A DNA stretch of 64,000 bases from positions 3,453,393-3,517,392 of the forward strand of contig OZ244254.1 of assembly GCA_965217205.1 (NCBI GenBank). Reading direction: 5' to 3'. This DNA comes from Maricaulis sp947259345. GTDB lineage: Bacteria; Pseudomonadota; Alphaproteobacteria; Caulobacterales; Maricaulaceae. Of this stretch, positions 45,095 to 53,520 are shown piece after piece. How positions within the stretch are numbered: the stretch's first letter is position 1; each line of letters opens with the position of its first letter. The notes under the pieces were generated by a model. That model saw nothing but the letters and a program-made list of their open reading frames with translations. It had not been told where the DNA came from and did not search any database. The position numbers and the translations under genes were made by a program.

Positions 45095-45628
45095 TCAGTC
45101 CGCGAATTGCGAGGCCATCTGGTCAAACCAGCCCTGATACATCGGCGCGACATGTCCGCCGTAGTAGAGGAGTTCCGGCGTGTCATGACGCAGGGCCATA
45201 TGGGCCTGGGTGAAGGCGGTGGCCGGCGGCAAGTCGTGGCTCGGCGCGCCGTGGGCGGCTTCAAGCGCGGCACGCAGGCCATCGGCCTCGGCCGCTTCGG
45301 TCAGCACCCAGACAAAGGCCAGGGCATCATCGGCGAAGACGAATTCGGCCTCGCGCGGGGCGCCGGCATGGTCGAGGCCCGTGCAATCAGCCTGGACGTG
45401 GCTGGTCTGCGCCACCGGCATTTCTTCGAGCGGCAATTCGCGGATGGTCAGCGTGTCACAGGCCGCGTCCAGCATTGGACGGATCGTTGCGAGGCTTTCC
45501 CCGAAACGGGCTATGGACGGTGCGGCTTCGGGGCCGGTCTGGGCCGGGCTCGGCGCGGTCGCGCAGGCGGTCAGCGCGATGGCGGCGGCAGCGAGGGCGA
45601 TGCTGTTCAGGGGAGCGTTGAAAGTCAT
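45095..45628 (-). CDS. Putative lipoprotein of unknown function
   Basis: A 177-residue protein with a signal peptide ending in the lipobox A-L-T-A-C (Cys near residue 22). The mature part is acidic and Ala-rich, with two cysteines (A-A-C-D-T and A-D-C-T-G) that may pair, and a C-terminal block Y-Y-G-G-H-V-A-P-M-Y-Q-G-W-F. I do not recognise the family. AAGGA lies seven bases before ATG 45628. It is separate from the YjdM gene (86 bases) and from the regulator gene (106 bases). Confidence 0.65.
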   Translation of the reverse strand: MTFNAPLNSIALAAAAIALTACATAPSPAQTGPEAAPSIARFGESLATIRPMLDAACDTLTIRELPLEEMPVAQTSHVQADCTGLDHAGAPREAEFVFADDALAFVWVLTEAAEADGLRAALEAAHGAPSHDLPPATAFTQAHMALRHDTPELLYYGGHVAPMYQGWFDQMASQFAD

Positions 45629-45734
45629 GCTGGGGTCCTTCGGTTCAGCGAATTGGGACCCTGTGTCTGCCCGCCCGGATCAATCGGGTCGTCCCGGATC
45701 AGGATATGGGACGGACCGGACATGAATTGGGACC

Positions 45735-46790
45735 TCAGCCCGATCCGGCACGCCGGGTCTCCGCCCGGGCAAAGGCCCGGCTGGGTGTCTCCCCGCGCAG
45801 CTGGCGATAGAGTCGATTGAAGGCGGATTTGGAATTGAAACCGGCCTCGAAGGCGAGGGTGAGCAGCGTCTCGCTCGCCCGGTCCGGATCGGCCATCATG
45901 GCGTCAACCGCGTCCACGCGCAGCCCGTTCACATAGGCCGAGAAACTCTGCCCGCTGCCGGCATTGACGGCCCGGGAGACGTCGCGGCTTGTGCCGCCGG
46001 CTTCGCGCGCGATGTCGGCGAGGGAGAGACGCGGCTCGCGCCATAATTCCCGTTCGCGCACGATCCGGTCTATGCGCGCGAAATCGTCCAGCGCGTCGGC
46101 ATTGTCAGGCTCGGACCGGGAGGCCGCACCCGCACGGCCCGCTTCCAGCCCTTTCGGCGACAAGGCACCGCGGGCGCGGACATGATCGCGTGTGCGCCAG
46201 GCCATGGCCGAGAGGAGGGCTGTCACCGCGACCAGCACGATCGCCAGACCGGCATCGTCGAGCGACGGCAGGCGTGCGGCGAAGGTTGAGCGGACGATGT
46301 CGAAGGCCGCGATCAGAACAAAGGCATAGAAGACATGACGCACCCAGCGCAGATGGACCCTGTCGTCATCGGCGCGGACCTGGCCGGTCAGGCGCTGGTG
46401 TTCCCGCAAGGCAAGGGCGATGGCGACCAGGTAGCCGACAAGAAGGGGCAGGCCGGCGAGCTGCGGCAGCGGATCGGGCGGGCGGAAGACGATGACCAGG
46501 AGCGCCGGTACGGCGTGCAGGAGATCACGCCAGCCCGGCCGGGCGTCACGATAGCAAAGCCCGCGCACGAAGAGCCACAGGCCCGGCCCGTAGAGCAGGC
46601 CAAAGGCGCTGGTGATGTCGGCGCTCTGTGGCAGGGCGGCATGACCGGTGACCAGATTGGCCAACATGTGGGCGGCAAAGACCAGACAAAGCAGGCCAAG
46701 GCTGGGCGAGACCCGGCGCAGCAACAGAAAGAGGGCGAGCAGGGTCGCATGATAGGCGGCGAGCAGTTGCACGCTGTCGATCAGGGTCAT
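45735..46790 (-). CDS. AraC-family regulator with N-terminal membrane domain
   Basis: A 351-residue protein. Residues 1-215 contain about seven hydrophobic segments, so the sensor part is embedded in the inner membrane. The C-terminal 100 residues form an AraC/XylS DNA-binding domain: L-S-L-A-D-I-A-R-E-A-G-G-T-S-R-D-V-S-R as the first helix-turn-helix, and L-A-F-E-A-G-F-N-S-K-S-A-F-N-R-L-Y as the second, ending G-E-T-P-S-R. GGAGG precedes ATG 46790. The small membrane gene upstream is four bases away, so both are in one operon. It faces away from the MacAB-like genes and could regulate them, but no binding site was identified. Confidence 0.86.
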   Translation of the reverse strand: MTLIDSVQLLAAYHATLLALFLLLRRVSPSLGLLCLVFAAHMLANLVTGHAALPQSADITSAFGLLYGPGLWLFVRGLCYRDARPGWRDLLHAVPALLVIVFRPPDPLPQLAGLPLLVGYLVAIALALREHQRLTGQVRADDDRVHLRWVRHVFYAFVLIAAFDIVRSTFAARLPSLDDAGLAIVLVAVTALLSAMAWRTRDHVRARGALSPKGLEAGRAGAASRSEPDNADALDDFARIDRIVRERELWREPRLSLADIAREAGGTSRDVSRAVNAGSGQSFSAYVNGLRVDAVDAMMADPDRASETLLTLAFEAGFNSKSAFNRLYRQLRGETPSRAFARAETRRAGSG

Positions 46791-46794
46791 GCGG

Positions 46795-47130
46795 TCAGCC
46801 TCCGGCGCGAATGGCCTGAACGACGCCCAGCACAATCGCGACATTGAAACCGATGCCCAGCGTCGTCGCGACGCCGGTAATGGCCGCCACGCCCGAGAGC
46901 AAGAGCGCGCGCAGAGGCATCATCATCACGGCGTGTACCCGTTCCGGTCCGGCCCATCGGGGCCGCGTCAGCTTCTCGACCAGATCGGTGAACCCGCCGC
47001 GCCAGAGCAGGACCGTCAGCAGGACCCAGATCACACCCCAGACGACCGGTGCGAGGCGGATCGCGATGTCCATGCCGGGCAGATCGAGCAGGGCCTGCAA
47101 TTCTTCAAACATTCCTGGCCCCTCTGGCAT
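46795..47130 (-). CDS. Small membrane protein co-transcribed with the AraC-type regulator
   Basis: A 111-residue protein with two clear hydrophobic segments (I-R-L-A-P-V-V-W-G-V-I-W-V-L-L at about 24-42, and A-L-L-L-S-G-V-A-A-I-T-G-V-A about 75-105, probably split in two), divided by a basic loop. I do not recognise the family. ATG 47130 is chosen because GAGGA lies six bases upstream; ATG 47112 has its box too close. Four bases separate it from the regulator gene, suggesting a shared role. Confidence 0.6.
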   Translation of the reverse strand: MPEGPGMFEELQALLDLPGMDIAIRLAPVVWGVIWVLLTVLLWRGGFTDLVEKLTRPRWAGPERVHAVMMMPLRALLLSGVAAITGVATTLGIGFNVAIVLGVVQAIRAGG

Positions 47131-47289
47131 GCATAATCCTCATTAGCCTTTCCGGCGGTCGCGCGCTACATGCCGAACTGGATGATGCTTGCCTTCGGCC
47201 TAGATGCATGAAGGCTGCAGGTGTGGCGACGGATCGGAGCTTCCGGCTCGTGTCACAGAAGGAACAGGCTCGGGGGCCAATTGGCAGGC

Positions 47290-48762
47290 ATGATGTCGAC
47301 AAAACGGATCTGGATCGGTGCGGCCGGTCTTCTTGTGCTGGTTGCGGCCGGCTGGTGGTGGATGTCTCGCGGCGGTGACGCGGCCGGCGAAGTGGTCATC
47401 GAGACCGAAACAGTCGCAGAGGGCGAAGTGCGCCGGATCGTGTCGGCCTCCGGTGCCGTGCGGGCCCTGGTCACGGTCGAGGTCGGCTCCCAGCTGTCCG
47501 GTCAGATCGAAACGCTCTTTGTCGATTTCAACGACACGGTCGAGGCGGGGCAGATCATCGCCCAGCTCAATCCGGAAACCTATGAAACCCGCATTCGCGA
47601 GGCCGAGGCCAATCGTGCCACGGCGGCAGCCAATCTGTCGTTGCAGCGCGCCAATCGCCTGACCGCGGAGGCCAATGCCCGCTCGGCCCGGCAGGAATAT
47701 GAGCGCATCCAGGCCTTGTTCGACCGGGGCATTTCGGCCCAGTCGGCCCTGGACAATGCCCTGACCGCGCATGAGGCCGCCCAGGCCAATCTGGCCGTGT
47801 CGGATGCCCAGATCCGCAATGCCCAGGCCGTGCTGGCCCAACGCGACGCGACCATGGAAGGCGTGCAGATCGATCTCGAACGCACAACCATTCGCGCGCC
47901 GATCAATGGTATCGTTGTCGACCGGGCGGTCGATGAAGGCCAGACGGTGGCGGCCAGCTTGTCAGCGCCGACCCTCTTCACCATCGCCCAGGATCTGGGA
48001 CAGGTGCAGATCGACGCCCAGGTCGATGAAGCCGATATCGGCCAGATCGCAGAAGGTCAGCCGGTCGCCTTTACCGTCGATGCCTATCCCGGTCTTGAAC
48101 TGACCGGCGTGGTCGACCAGATCCGCCTCGCACCGCAGACGCTGAACAATGTGGTGACTTATACGGTGGTCATCTCGGCCGCCAACCCGGGCCAACGGCT
48201 TCTACCCGGCATGACGGCGAATATGGACATCATTACCGGGGAACGTTCCGGCGTGCTGACCGTGCCGAATGCGGCGCTTCGCTTCCGTCCGTCTCCGGCG
48301 CTGGAAAGCCGGGCCCGACCGGTGGAAAGCGGCGGGGAAGGGGGGCGCGGCGGACCTGGCGGCGGGCGCCGGGGTGGCAACCCGATGGCGCAAATGGCTG
48401 AGCGCCTGGACTTGACGCCGGACCAGCAGGAACGCGCCGGAGCGATCTTCCGGCAGGTCTTCGGACGCATGGCGGCGGCTGCCCAGGCCGGCGAAACGCC
48501 GGACCGCGAAGCCGCCCAGGCGGAGATTGGCCGCGAGTTGCAGGGCATTTTCACGCCCGAACAGATGACCGCGTATCGCGAGATGCAGCGCGAAATGCGC
48601 GAAACCCGCTCGGTCACGATCTGGGTGCTTGAGGATGATGGCGCCCTCGTTGAGCGACGTGTCCGGGTGGGCATCAATGACACCCAGCAGACCGAGGTTG
48701 TAGGTGGTGAGCTCGAGGCCGGAGATGCCGTGATCACGCGCGCTCGCGAGGTGCGGGAATAA
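47290..48762 (+). CDS. macA: MacA-like periplasmic adaptor with inserted Spy/LTxxQ-like helical segment
   Basis: A 490-residue membrane fusion protein, long for MacA (about 370). It has an N-terminal anchor (R-I-W-I-G-A-A-G-L-L-V-L), lipoyl halves (V-G-S-Q-L-S-G-Q-I-E and T-I-R-A-P-I-N-G-I-V), a coiled-coil hairpin and barrel domains (to about residue 340). Then a Gly/Arg-rich linker (about 345-362) and an extra helical segment (about 365-440) with L-D-L-T-P-D-Q-Q-E-R and F-T-P-E-Q-M-T-A-Y-R, the spacing of Spy/CpxP LTxxQ proteins, before the last barrel strands resume at R-S-V-T-I-W-V-L. It connects the MacB-type transporter to an outer-membrane channel. Its stop overlaps the ATPase start (TAATG). 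ATG 47293 is an equal alternative. Confidence 0.84.
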   Translation: MMSTKRIWIGAAGLLVLVAAGWWWMSRGGDAAGEVVIETETVAEGEVRRIVSASGAVRALVTVEVGSQLSGQIETLFVDFNDTVEAGQIIAQLNPETYETRIREAEANRATAAANLSLQRANRLTAEANARSARQEYERIQALFDRGISAQSALDNALTAHEAAQANLAVSDAQIRNAQAVLAQRDATMEGVQIDLERTTIRAPINGIVVDRAVDEGQTVAASLSAPTLFTIAQDLGQVQIDAQVDEADIGQIAEGQPVAFTVDAYPGLELTGVVDQIRLAPQTLNNVVTYTVVISAANPGQRLLPGMTANMDIITGERSGVLTVPNAALRFRPSPALESRARPVESGGEGGRGGPGGGRRGGNPMAQMAERLDLTPDQQERAGAIFRQVFGRMAAAAQAGETPDREAAQAEIGRELQGIFTPEQMTAYREMQREMRETRSVTIWVLEDDGALVERRVRVGINDTQQTEVVGGELEAGDAVITRAREVRE

Positions 48763-49442
48763 TGTCGGCGCTGATCGAGTGTCGTGATCTGGTCAAGACC
48801 TATGAGATGGGGGATCAGGTCGTGCACGCGCTCAATGGCGTCTCGCTGGATATCGAGGCGGGCGAATATGTCGCCATCATGGGGACGTCCGGTTCGGGCA
48901 AGTCGACCCTGATGAATTTGCTCGGTGCCCTCGATCAGCCGACTTCGGGCGAGTTGCGCATTGCCGGTGAGGATGTGCGGGCGCTGGGGCCGGATGCGGT
49001 CTCGCGCTTTCGCAATCGCACGATCGGATTCGTCTTCCAGCAATTCAATCTCCTGCCGCGCACCAGCGCACTGGAAAATGCCGCCCTCCCGCTGATCTAT
49101 TCCGGTCTGCCGCACGCCGAACGCGTCAAGCGGTCCATGGCGCGCCTGCAACAGGTCGGACTTGGGGAGCGCACCGATCATCATCCGGCTCAGCTCTCCG
49201 GCGGCCAGCAACAGCGCGTCGCCATCGCCCGGGCGCTGGTCAATGACCCGAAAATCCTGCTTGCCGACGAGCCGACCGGGGCGCTCGATACCAAGACCTC
49301 TGCCGACATCATGGCGATCTTCGACCAGCTCAACCGTGAAGGGATCACGGTAATCCTCGTGACCCATGAGCAGGAAGTTGCCGATCATGCCCGCCGCCAG
49401 ATCGTGTTTCGCGATGGCGTGATTGTGGAGGACCGCTCATGA
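48762..49442 (+). CDS. ABC transporter ATPase, MacB/LolD type
   Basis: A 226-residue ATPase of the MacB/LolD group. Walker A is G-T-S-G-S-G-K-S-T-L (about 40-49), signature L-S-G-G-Q-Q-Q-R-V-A-I-A-R-A, Walker B I-L-L-A-D-E-P-T-G-A-L-D, and the Q-loop segment F-V-F-Q-Q-F-N-L-L-P-R. In E. coli MacB the ATPase and permease are one chain; here they are separate genes overlapping by four bases. It starts in a TAATG overlap with the adaptor gene, so the three genes make one tripartite exporter of the mechanotransmission type (for macrolides, peptides or lipids). Confidence 0.92.
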   Translation: MSALIECRDLVKTYEMGDQVVHALNGVSLDIEAGEYVAIMGTSGSGKSTLMNLLGALDQPTSGELRIAGEDVRALGPDAVSRFRNRTIGFVFQQFNLLPRTSALENAALPLIYSGLPHAERVKRSMARLQQVGLGERTDHHPAQLSGGQQQRVAIARALVNDPKILLADEPTGALDTKTSADIMAIFDQLNREGITVILVTHEQEVADHARRQIVFRDGVIVEDRS

Positions 49443-50674
49443 ATGCCCTGGCATCCCTGCGCGTTGCGCTGACCGCGCTTCGCATCAACGCCTTGCGCAG
49501 CGCGCTGGCCATGCTCGGCGTCATTATCGGCGTCGCCTCGGTCATCGTCCTGGTGTCGATCAGTGAAGGCACCAAACAGGCGGTCGAGGCGCAGATCGCC
49601 AGTTTCGGCGCCAATCTTCTGATCATCCGGCCGGGCTCCTCGATGTTTGGCGGACGCCGCGGCGGTGCCGGCTCGGCCGATCCGATGACGGATGGTGATG
49701 TGGTCGCGATCCGGACGGAAATCGCCGGCCTCGCCGGCGTGTCCGGCGAAGTTTCGGCTAGCACCACGCTGGTCTTTGGCGGCATCAACTGGACCTCGCG
49801 GATCCAGGGCGTGAATCCCGACTATTTCTCGGCCCGCGGCTGGGTCATCGCCGAGGGGCGCGCCTTTTCCGGTGCCGAGGATGTGTCGGGACGGCGCTAT
49901 GTCGTGGTCGGGCAGACCATCGTCCAGGAATTGTTCGACGGGGCCAGCCCGCTGGGTCAGGCCATCCGCATTGGAGGCCAGCCCTTCGAGGTGATCGGCA
50001 CGCTCGAGCGCAAGGGCGAGACCTCCTGGGGGCAGGACCAGGATGATGTGGTTTTCGCGCCCCTGTCGACGGTCCGCCAGCGTTTCGGGGCCGGTATGAG
50101 CGCGACGGTGCGCGATGCAGTCTCGACCATTTATGCCGATATCGCACCGGGCGAATCCACCTCGCGAGTGATCGCTGATATCGAAGACCTGCTGCGTATC
50201 CGCCGTGAGATCCAGCCCGGCGCCGAGGATGATTTCGCCGTCGGTTCACTGGCCGAATTCATCCGCGCCCGCAATGAGACGGAAAGCCAGCTTGGTCTGC
50301 TCCTGGCGGTCGGGGCTGGGATCGTCCTGCTGGTCGGCGGGATCGGGATCATGAATATCATGCTGGTCTCGGTGACCGAGCGTACCCGCGAAATCGGGCT
50401 GCGCCTGGCCGTCGGGGCAAGGCGTGCGGATGTCCGCAACCAATTCCTGATCGAGAGCATCGTATTGTGCGTCATTGGTGGCCTTGCCGGGCTCGTGGTC
50501 GGGGTCGGGGGGACGCTTGTCTATGCTGAAGTCGGCCAGCTCGATATTGTTATCGACCCGGTTATCGTGGCCATCGCCATTGGCGCGTCTGCCTTTGTCG
50601 GAGTGTTTTTCGGGCTCTACCCCGCACACCGGGCCTCCCGTCTCAATCCGATCGATGCATTGCGCTTCGAGTAG
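49439..50674 (+). CDS. ABC transporter permease, MacB/FtsX type
   Basis: A 411-residue permease with the MacB plan: one helix near the N terminus (A-L-A-M-L-G-V-I-I-G-V-A-S-V-I), a large periplasmic domain (about 55-285) and three C-terminal helices (G-A-G-I-V-L-L-V-G-G-I-G, I-V-L-C-V-I-G-G-L-A-G, V-I-V-A-I-A-I-G-A). The coupling segment V-T-E-R-T-R-E-I-G-L-R-L-A-V-G-A-R is well conserved. It overlaps the ATPase gene (ATGA). The stop lies three bases from the truncated histidine kinase on the other strand. Confidence 0.92.
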   Translation: MNALASLRVALTALRINALRSALAMLGVIIGVASVIVLVSISEGTKQAVEAQIASFGANLLIIRPGSSMFGGRRGGAGSADPMTDGDVVAIRTEIAGLAGVSGEVSASTTLVFGGINWTSRIQGVNPDYFSARGWVIAEGRAFSGAEDVSGRRYVVVGQTIVQELFDGASPLGQAIRIGGQPFEVIGTLERKGETSWGQDQDDVVFAPLSTVRQRFGAGMSATVRDAVSTIYADIAPGESTSRVIADIEDLLRIRREIQPGAEDDFAVGSLAEFIRARNETESQLGLLLAVGAGIVLLVGGIGIMNIMLVSVTERTREIGLRLAVGARRADVRNQFLIESIVLCVIGGLAGLVVGVGGTLVYAEVGQLDIVIDPVIVAIAIGASAFVGVFFGLYPAHRASRLNPIDALRFE

Positions 50675-50677
50675 GGT

Positions 50678-50984
50678 TCAAGCGTCCGTGCCGGGCTGAC
50701 GGGGCGGGGTCCGGGGCAGGTCGAAAATGAATTGTGAGCCTTCACCCGGCTCGGATTCGACATGGATGGTCCCACCCAGGCGTTCGACGGCCTGGCGCAC
50801 CACGGCCAGCCCGATCCCGGTACCCTCATAGGCTTCGCGCGTATGCAGGCGCTGGAAGGGCGCGAATATCTTTTCGGAAAACCGCATGTCGATGCCGATT
50901 CCGTTGTCGGCGATGGTGAAGGTCCAACCCGCCTCGGTGGTTTCCGCAGTGACCTTGACTTCCGGATCGGCCTCTCCGCGATAC
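50678..50984 (-). pseudogene. 3' fragment of a sensor histidine kinase gene, cut by IS66
   Basis: The frame runs from the exact left end of the IS66 element to a stop at 50678 and encodes 101 residues of an ATPase domain. They include Y-R-G-E-A-D-P-E-V, I-A-D-N-G-I-G-I-D (G1 box), the F-box I-F-A-P-F-Q-R-L-H, G-T-G-I-G-L-A-V-V (G2 box) and the end G-E-G-S-Q-F-I-F-D-L-P. The N-box, the phospho-acceptor His and any sensor part are missing, and nothing on the far side of the element matches them. It cannot be a working kinase. An internal ATG at 50887 would not restore function. Confidence 0.85.
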
Positions 50985-51010
50985 GTAAGCGTTCGGTGAA
51001 CCCGCCCTTG
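50985..51010 (+). repeat. IS66 left terminal inverted repeat
   Basis: Begins GTAAGCGTTCGG and ends CCCGCCCTTG. Aligned with the reverse complement of the right end it matches at 20 of 26 positions, the inner AACCCGCCCT block being identical. Confidence 0.85.
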
Positions 51011-51098
51011 TCTAGATTTCCGGTATCGCGAGTCTATGGGCTCGCGGTCGGGTGGTAGTGCCCACTAGCGTTCATCGTGGGCATTATCGGAGAGGGAC

Positions 51099-51506
51099 AT
51101 GGCGGGAGTTACGGGGCGCCGGTATTGGAGCCTGGAAGAGAAGCGGGCGATCGTGGCGGAGAGTTTCGAAGTCGGCATGTCGATCGCTGGTGTGGCGCGG
51201 CGTCACGACATGAACGCCAACCTGATCAGTACCTGGCGCCGCGATCCGCGCTTTAACCCGAGCCTGGCCGAGGGCGCCTTGCCTGAAGCCGAGCCGGTCT
51301 TCCTGCCGGTTGAGATCGGGACCGAAGCCTTTGCGCCCATCGCCATGGGGTCTCGCACTGATGCGACTTTGCCGGCCACTGATCCACCTGCATCGCCCAG
51401 CCCGATCGAGATCGCGCTGGTGTGCGGTACGCGGCTACGCGTTGAGAGCCATGTCGAAGAAGCCGCGCTGACGCGGGTGATCCGGGCGATCGGAGCAGCA
51501 GCATGA
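51099..51506 (+). CDS. tnpA: IS66 family accessory protein TnpA
   Basis: A 135-residue protein with an N-terminal helix-turn-helix (E-E-K-R-A-I-V-A-E-S-F through V-A-R-R-H-D-M-N-A-N-L-I-S-T-W), the usual mark of the IS66 first gene and of IS3-type OrfA proteins. The C-terminal half is Pro/Ala-rich with a conserved-looking strand (I-E-I-A-L-V-C-G-T-R-L-R-V) and a final helix. A GGAGAGGG box precedes the ATG. The stop overlaps tnpB by four bases. It is needed with TnpB for transposition of IS66-type elements, but is not the DDE enzyme. Confidence 0.88.
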   Translation: MAGVTGRRYWSLEEKRAIVAESFEVGMSIAGVARRHDMNANLISTWRRDPRFNPSLAEGALPEAEPVFLPVEIGTEAFAPIAMGSRTDATLPATDPPASPSPIEIALVCGTRLRVESHVEEAALTRVIRAIGAAA

Positions 51507-51850
51507 TCCCGGTTCCTGCCGAGACGCGGGTCTGGCTGGCTGGCGGGGTGACGGATATGCGCAAGGGGTTTAACGGGCTGGCCGCACTGGCCGAGAGTAA
51601 GCTCAGCGAAGATCCTCATTCCGGTCAGATCTTCATCTTCCGGGGCCGGCGCGGTGATCTGGTGAAGATCATCTGGTGGGATGGCCAGGGGGCGTGCCTC
51701 TTCTCCAAGCGGCTGGAGCGGGGGCGGTTTGTCTGGCCGTCTGCGGCCGACGGCAAGGTGGCGCTCGGCCGGGCGCAGCTAGCGATGTTGCTGGAGGGCA
51801 TCGACTGGCGCATGCCGCAGCACACCTGGAGGCCCTTGGTGGCGGGTTGA
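51503..51850 (+). CDS. tnpB: IS66 family accessory protein TnpB (IS66 Orf2)
   Basis: A 115-residue protein of the IS66 Orf2 family. Recognisable blocks are V-W-L-A-G-G-V-T-D-M-R-K-G-F-N-G-L, I-F-I-F-R-G-R-R-G-D-L-V-K-I-I-W-W-D and W-P-S-A-A-D-G-K, close to the family consensus through the whole length. It starts inside the tnpA stop codon (ATGA), giving coupled translation. Complete and of normal length. Confidence 0.95.
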   Translation: MIPVPAETRVWLAGGVTDMRKGFNGLAALAESKLSEDPHSGQIFIFRGRRGDLVKIIWWDGQGACLFSKRLERGRFVWPSAADGKVALGRAQLAMLLEGIDWRMPQHTWRPLVAG

Positions 51851-51948
51851 AGTGTCTATAAAGTATAGACGCATATCATTGTATTTATTGTACTAAATTG
51901 CCGATTTTCGATTCACATCACGCTGCGGCTCAGATAGATGTTGAGCCC

Positions 51949-53469
51949 ATGATCACCGCGCCAAGCCAGCTTCCCGATGACATCGACGCCCTCAAGGGCG
52001 CGGTCGGTATGCTCGAGCGCGAGCTCTATAATCGCGATCTTCTCATCGAGAAGCTCAAGCATCAACTGGCCGGACTGCGCCGCCACCAGTTCGGTTCCCG
52101 CTCGGAACGCCTCGATCAGCTTGAGATGCGGCTGGAGGACGAGGAGATCGCCGAGGCCGCTGAGGCACCAGCGGTTGGGACCGAAGTCGAGACCGGGTCA
52201 GCGCAGGCGCACGAACCGGCCAAGCCCAGCCGCAAGTCCTTGCCCGATCACCTGCCGCGTCATGACGAGATCCTCTCGCCCGGCGAGGCCTGTCTATCCT
52301 GCGGCGGCGGGCTCAAGCCGCTGGGCGAGGATATAACCGAAGAACTGGAATACGTACCGGGGCGCTTTGTTGTGAACCGCATCAAACGCCCGCGCATGGC
52401 GTGCACGTGCTGCGAGCGCATGCACCAGGCCCCACTGCCTTCACGCCCCATCGAGAAGGGCCGTCCCGGACCGGGGCTCCTGGCGCATGTCCTCATCTCC
52501 AAGTATGGCGATCACCTGCCGCTTTACCGCCAGAGCCAGATCTATGCCCGCGAAGGCATCGAGCTGGAACGCTCCACCCTGGCCGGATGGGTGGGACAGT
52601 CCGCGCGGCTGCTGGAACCGCTGGCCGAAGCCATCGGGCGCCATGTCCGCCAGGGCCAGGCCATCTTCGCCGATGATACCCCCATGAAGATGCTCGCTCC
52701 GGGCAAGGGGCGCACCGCCACCGCCCGCATGTGGGCGTATGTCCGTGATGAGCACGGCTGGTCGGGCAGTGCCCCGCCCGCGGCCCATTATCGCTTCTCA
52801 ACAGATCGCAAGGGCGAACATCCTGCCGATCATCTGGCCGGCTATCGCGGGTTCATGCATGCCGATGGCTATGCCGGGTTCAACCGGCTCTACGACACCG
52901 GCCAGATCACCGAGGTGGCCTGCATGGCCCATATCCGGCGTAAGTTCGTGGATGTGCAAACGGTGTCCGGCTCGGCCATCGCCCAGGAGGCGGTTGAACG
53001 CATTGCCCGGCTTTATGCGATCGAAAAGGCGATCCGCGGCAAACCGCCGGACGAACGCGCCGCGGTACGCCAGGCCCGATCAAGACCCGTGTTCGAGGAC
53101 CTCGACGCCTGGCTGCAGACCCAGCTCACCCGGATATCCGGCAAGACGCCTCTTGCCGCAGCGATCCGCTATGGTCTCACGCGGATGAAAAAGCTGGAAC
53201 CCTGGCTCCACCACGGCGTCACCGAGCTCGATAATAATACCGCGGAGCGCGCCATCCGACCCCTGGCGGTCGGGCGAAAGAACTACCTCTTCGTCGGCTC
53301 GCCCAGCGGCGGTAAGTCCGCGGCGATCGCCTATACCCTCATCGAGACAGCCAAGCTCAACGATGTCGATCCGCAATCCTGGCTCACCGATGTCCTCGCC
53401 AACATCGCCGACACCAAGATCACTCGCCTTGAAGACCTCATGCCCTGGTCTTACGCTCAGCGAAACTGA
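51949..53469 (+). CDS. tnpC: IS66 family DDE transposase TnpC
   Basis: A 506-residue transposase from ATG 51949; the frame is open from a TTG at 51898. Domains in order: N-terminal leucine-zipper-like helix (L-K-G-A-V-G-M-L-E-R-E-L), a zinc-finger region (C-L-S-C-G-G-G and C-T-C-C-E-R-M), then the DDE core with candidate catalytic residues in I-F-A-D-D-T-P-M-K-M, H-A-D-G-Y-A-G-F-N and N-N-T-A-E-R-A-I-R-P, and the short C-terminal domain. All IS66 landmarks are present and uninterrupted, so the enzyme is probably active. The last codons and stop lie inside a 12-bp hairpin (53449-53477). Confidence 0.92.
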   Translation: MITAPSQLPDDIDALKGAVGMLERELYNRDLLIEKLKHQLAGLRRHQFGSRSERLDQLEMRLEDEEIAEAAEAPAVGTEVETGSAQAHEPAKPSRKSLPDHLPRHDEILSPGEACLSCGGGLKPLGEDITEELEYVPGRFVVNRIKRPRMACTCCERMHQAPLPSRPIEKGRPGPGLLAHVLISKYGDHLPLYRQSQIYAREGIELERSTLAGWVGQSARLLEPLAEAIGRHVRQGQAIFADDTPMKMLAPGKGRTATARMWAYVRDEHGWSGSAPPAAHYRFSTDRKGEHPADHLAGYRGFMHADGYAGFNRLYDTGQITEVACMAHIRRKFVDVQTVSGSAIAQEAVERIARLYAIEKAIRGKPPDERAAVRQARSRPVFEDLDAWLQTQLTRISGKTPLAAAIRYGLTRMKKLEPWLHHGVTELDNNTAERAIRPLAVGRKNYLFVGSPSGGKSAAIAYTLIETAKLNDVDPQSWLTDVLANIADTKITRLEDLMPWSYAQRN

Positions 53470-53477
53470 GCGTAAGA
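53449..53477. other. Perfect 12-bp stem spanning the tnpC stop codon
   Basis: TCTTACGCTCAG (53449-53460) and CTGAGCGTAAGA (53466-53477) are exact complements around a CGAAA loop. The tnpC stop (53467-53469) is in the right arm. No T-tract follows. It could stabilise or terminate the transposase mRNA, or block incoming transcription. Confidence 0.6.
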
Positions 53478-53494
53478 CAGGTGCGTCGCCCCTG

Positions 53495-53520
53495 GTAGGG
53501 CGGGTTGGCCGGACGGTTAC
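53495..53520 (-). repeat. IS66 right terminal inverted repeat
   Basis: Read on the minus strand it begins GTAACCGTCCGG and contains AACCCGCCCT, pairing with the left end at 20 of 26 positions. Its last base marks the start of the foreign fragment at 53521. Confidence 0.85.

Larger units (their letters stand above)
50985..53520 (+). mobile_element. IS66-family insertion sequence, complete
   Basis: A 2536-bp element with tnpA, tnpB and tnpC in order and imperfect terminal repeats that start GTAA at both ends. All three open frames look intact. The flanking eight bases, CGCGATAC on the left and CTATGACC on the right, do not match, so the eight-base target duplication expected for IS66 is absent. 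Both neighbouring genes are truncated exactly at the ends. An inverted repeat TGCCCAC/GTGGGCA (51059-51083) lies before tnpA, and an AT-rich 98-base spacer separates tnpB from tnpC. Confidence 0.92.
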
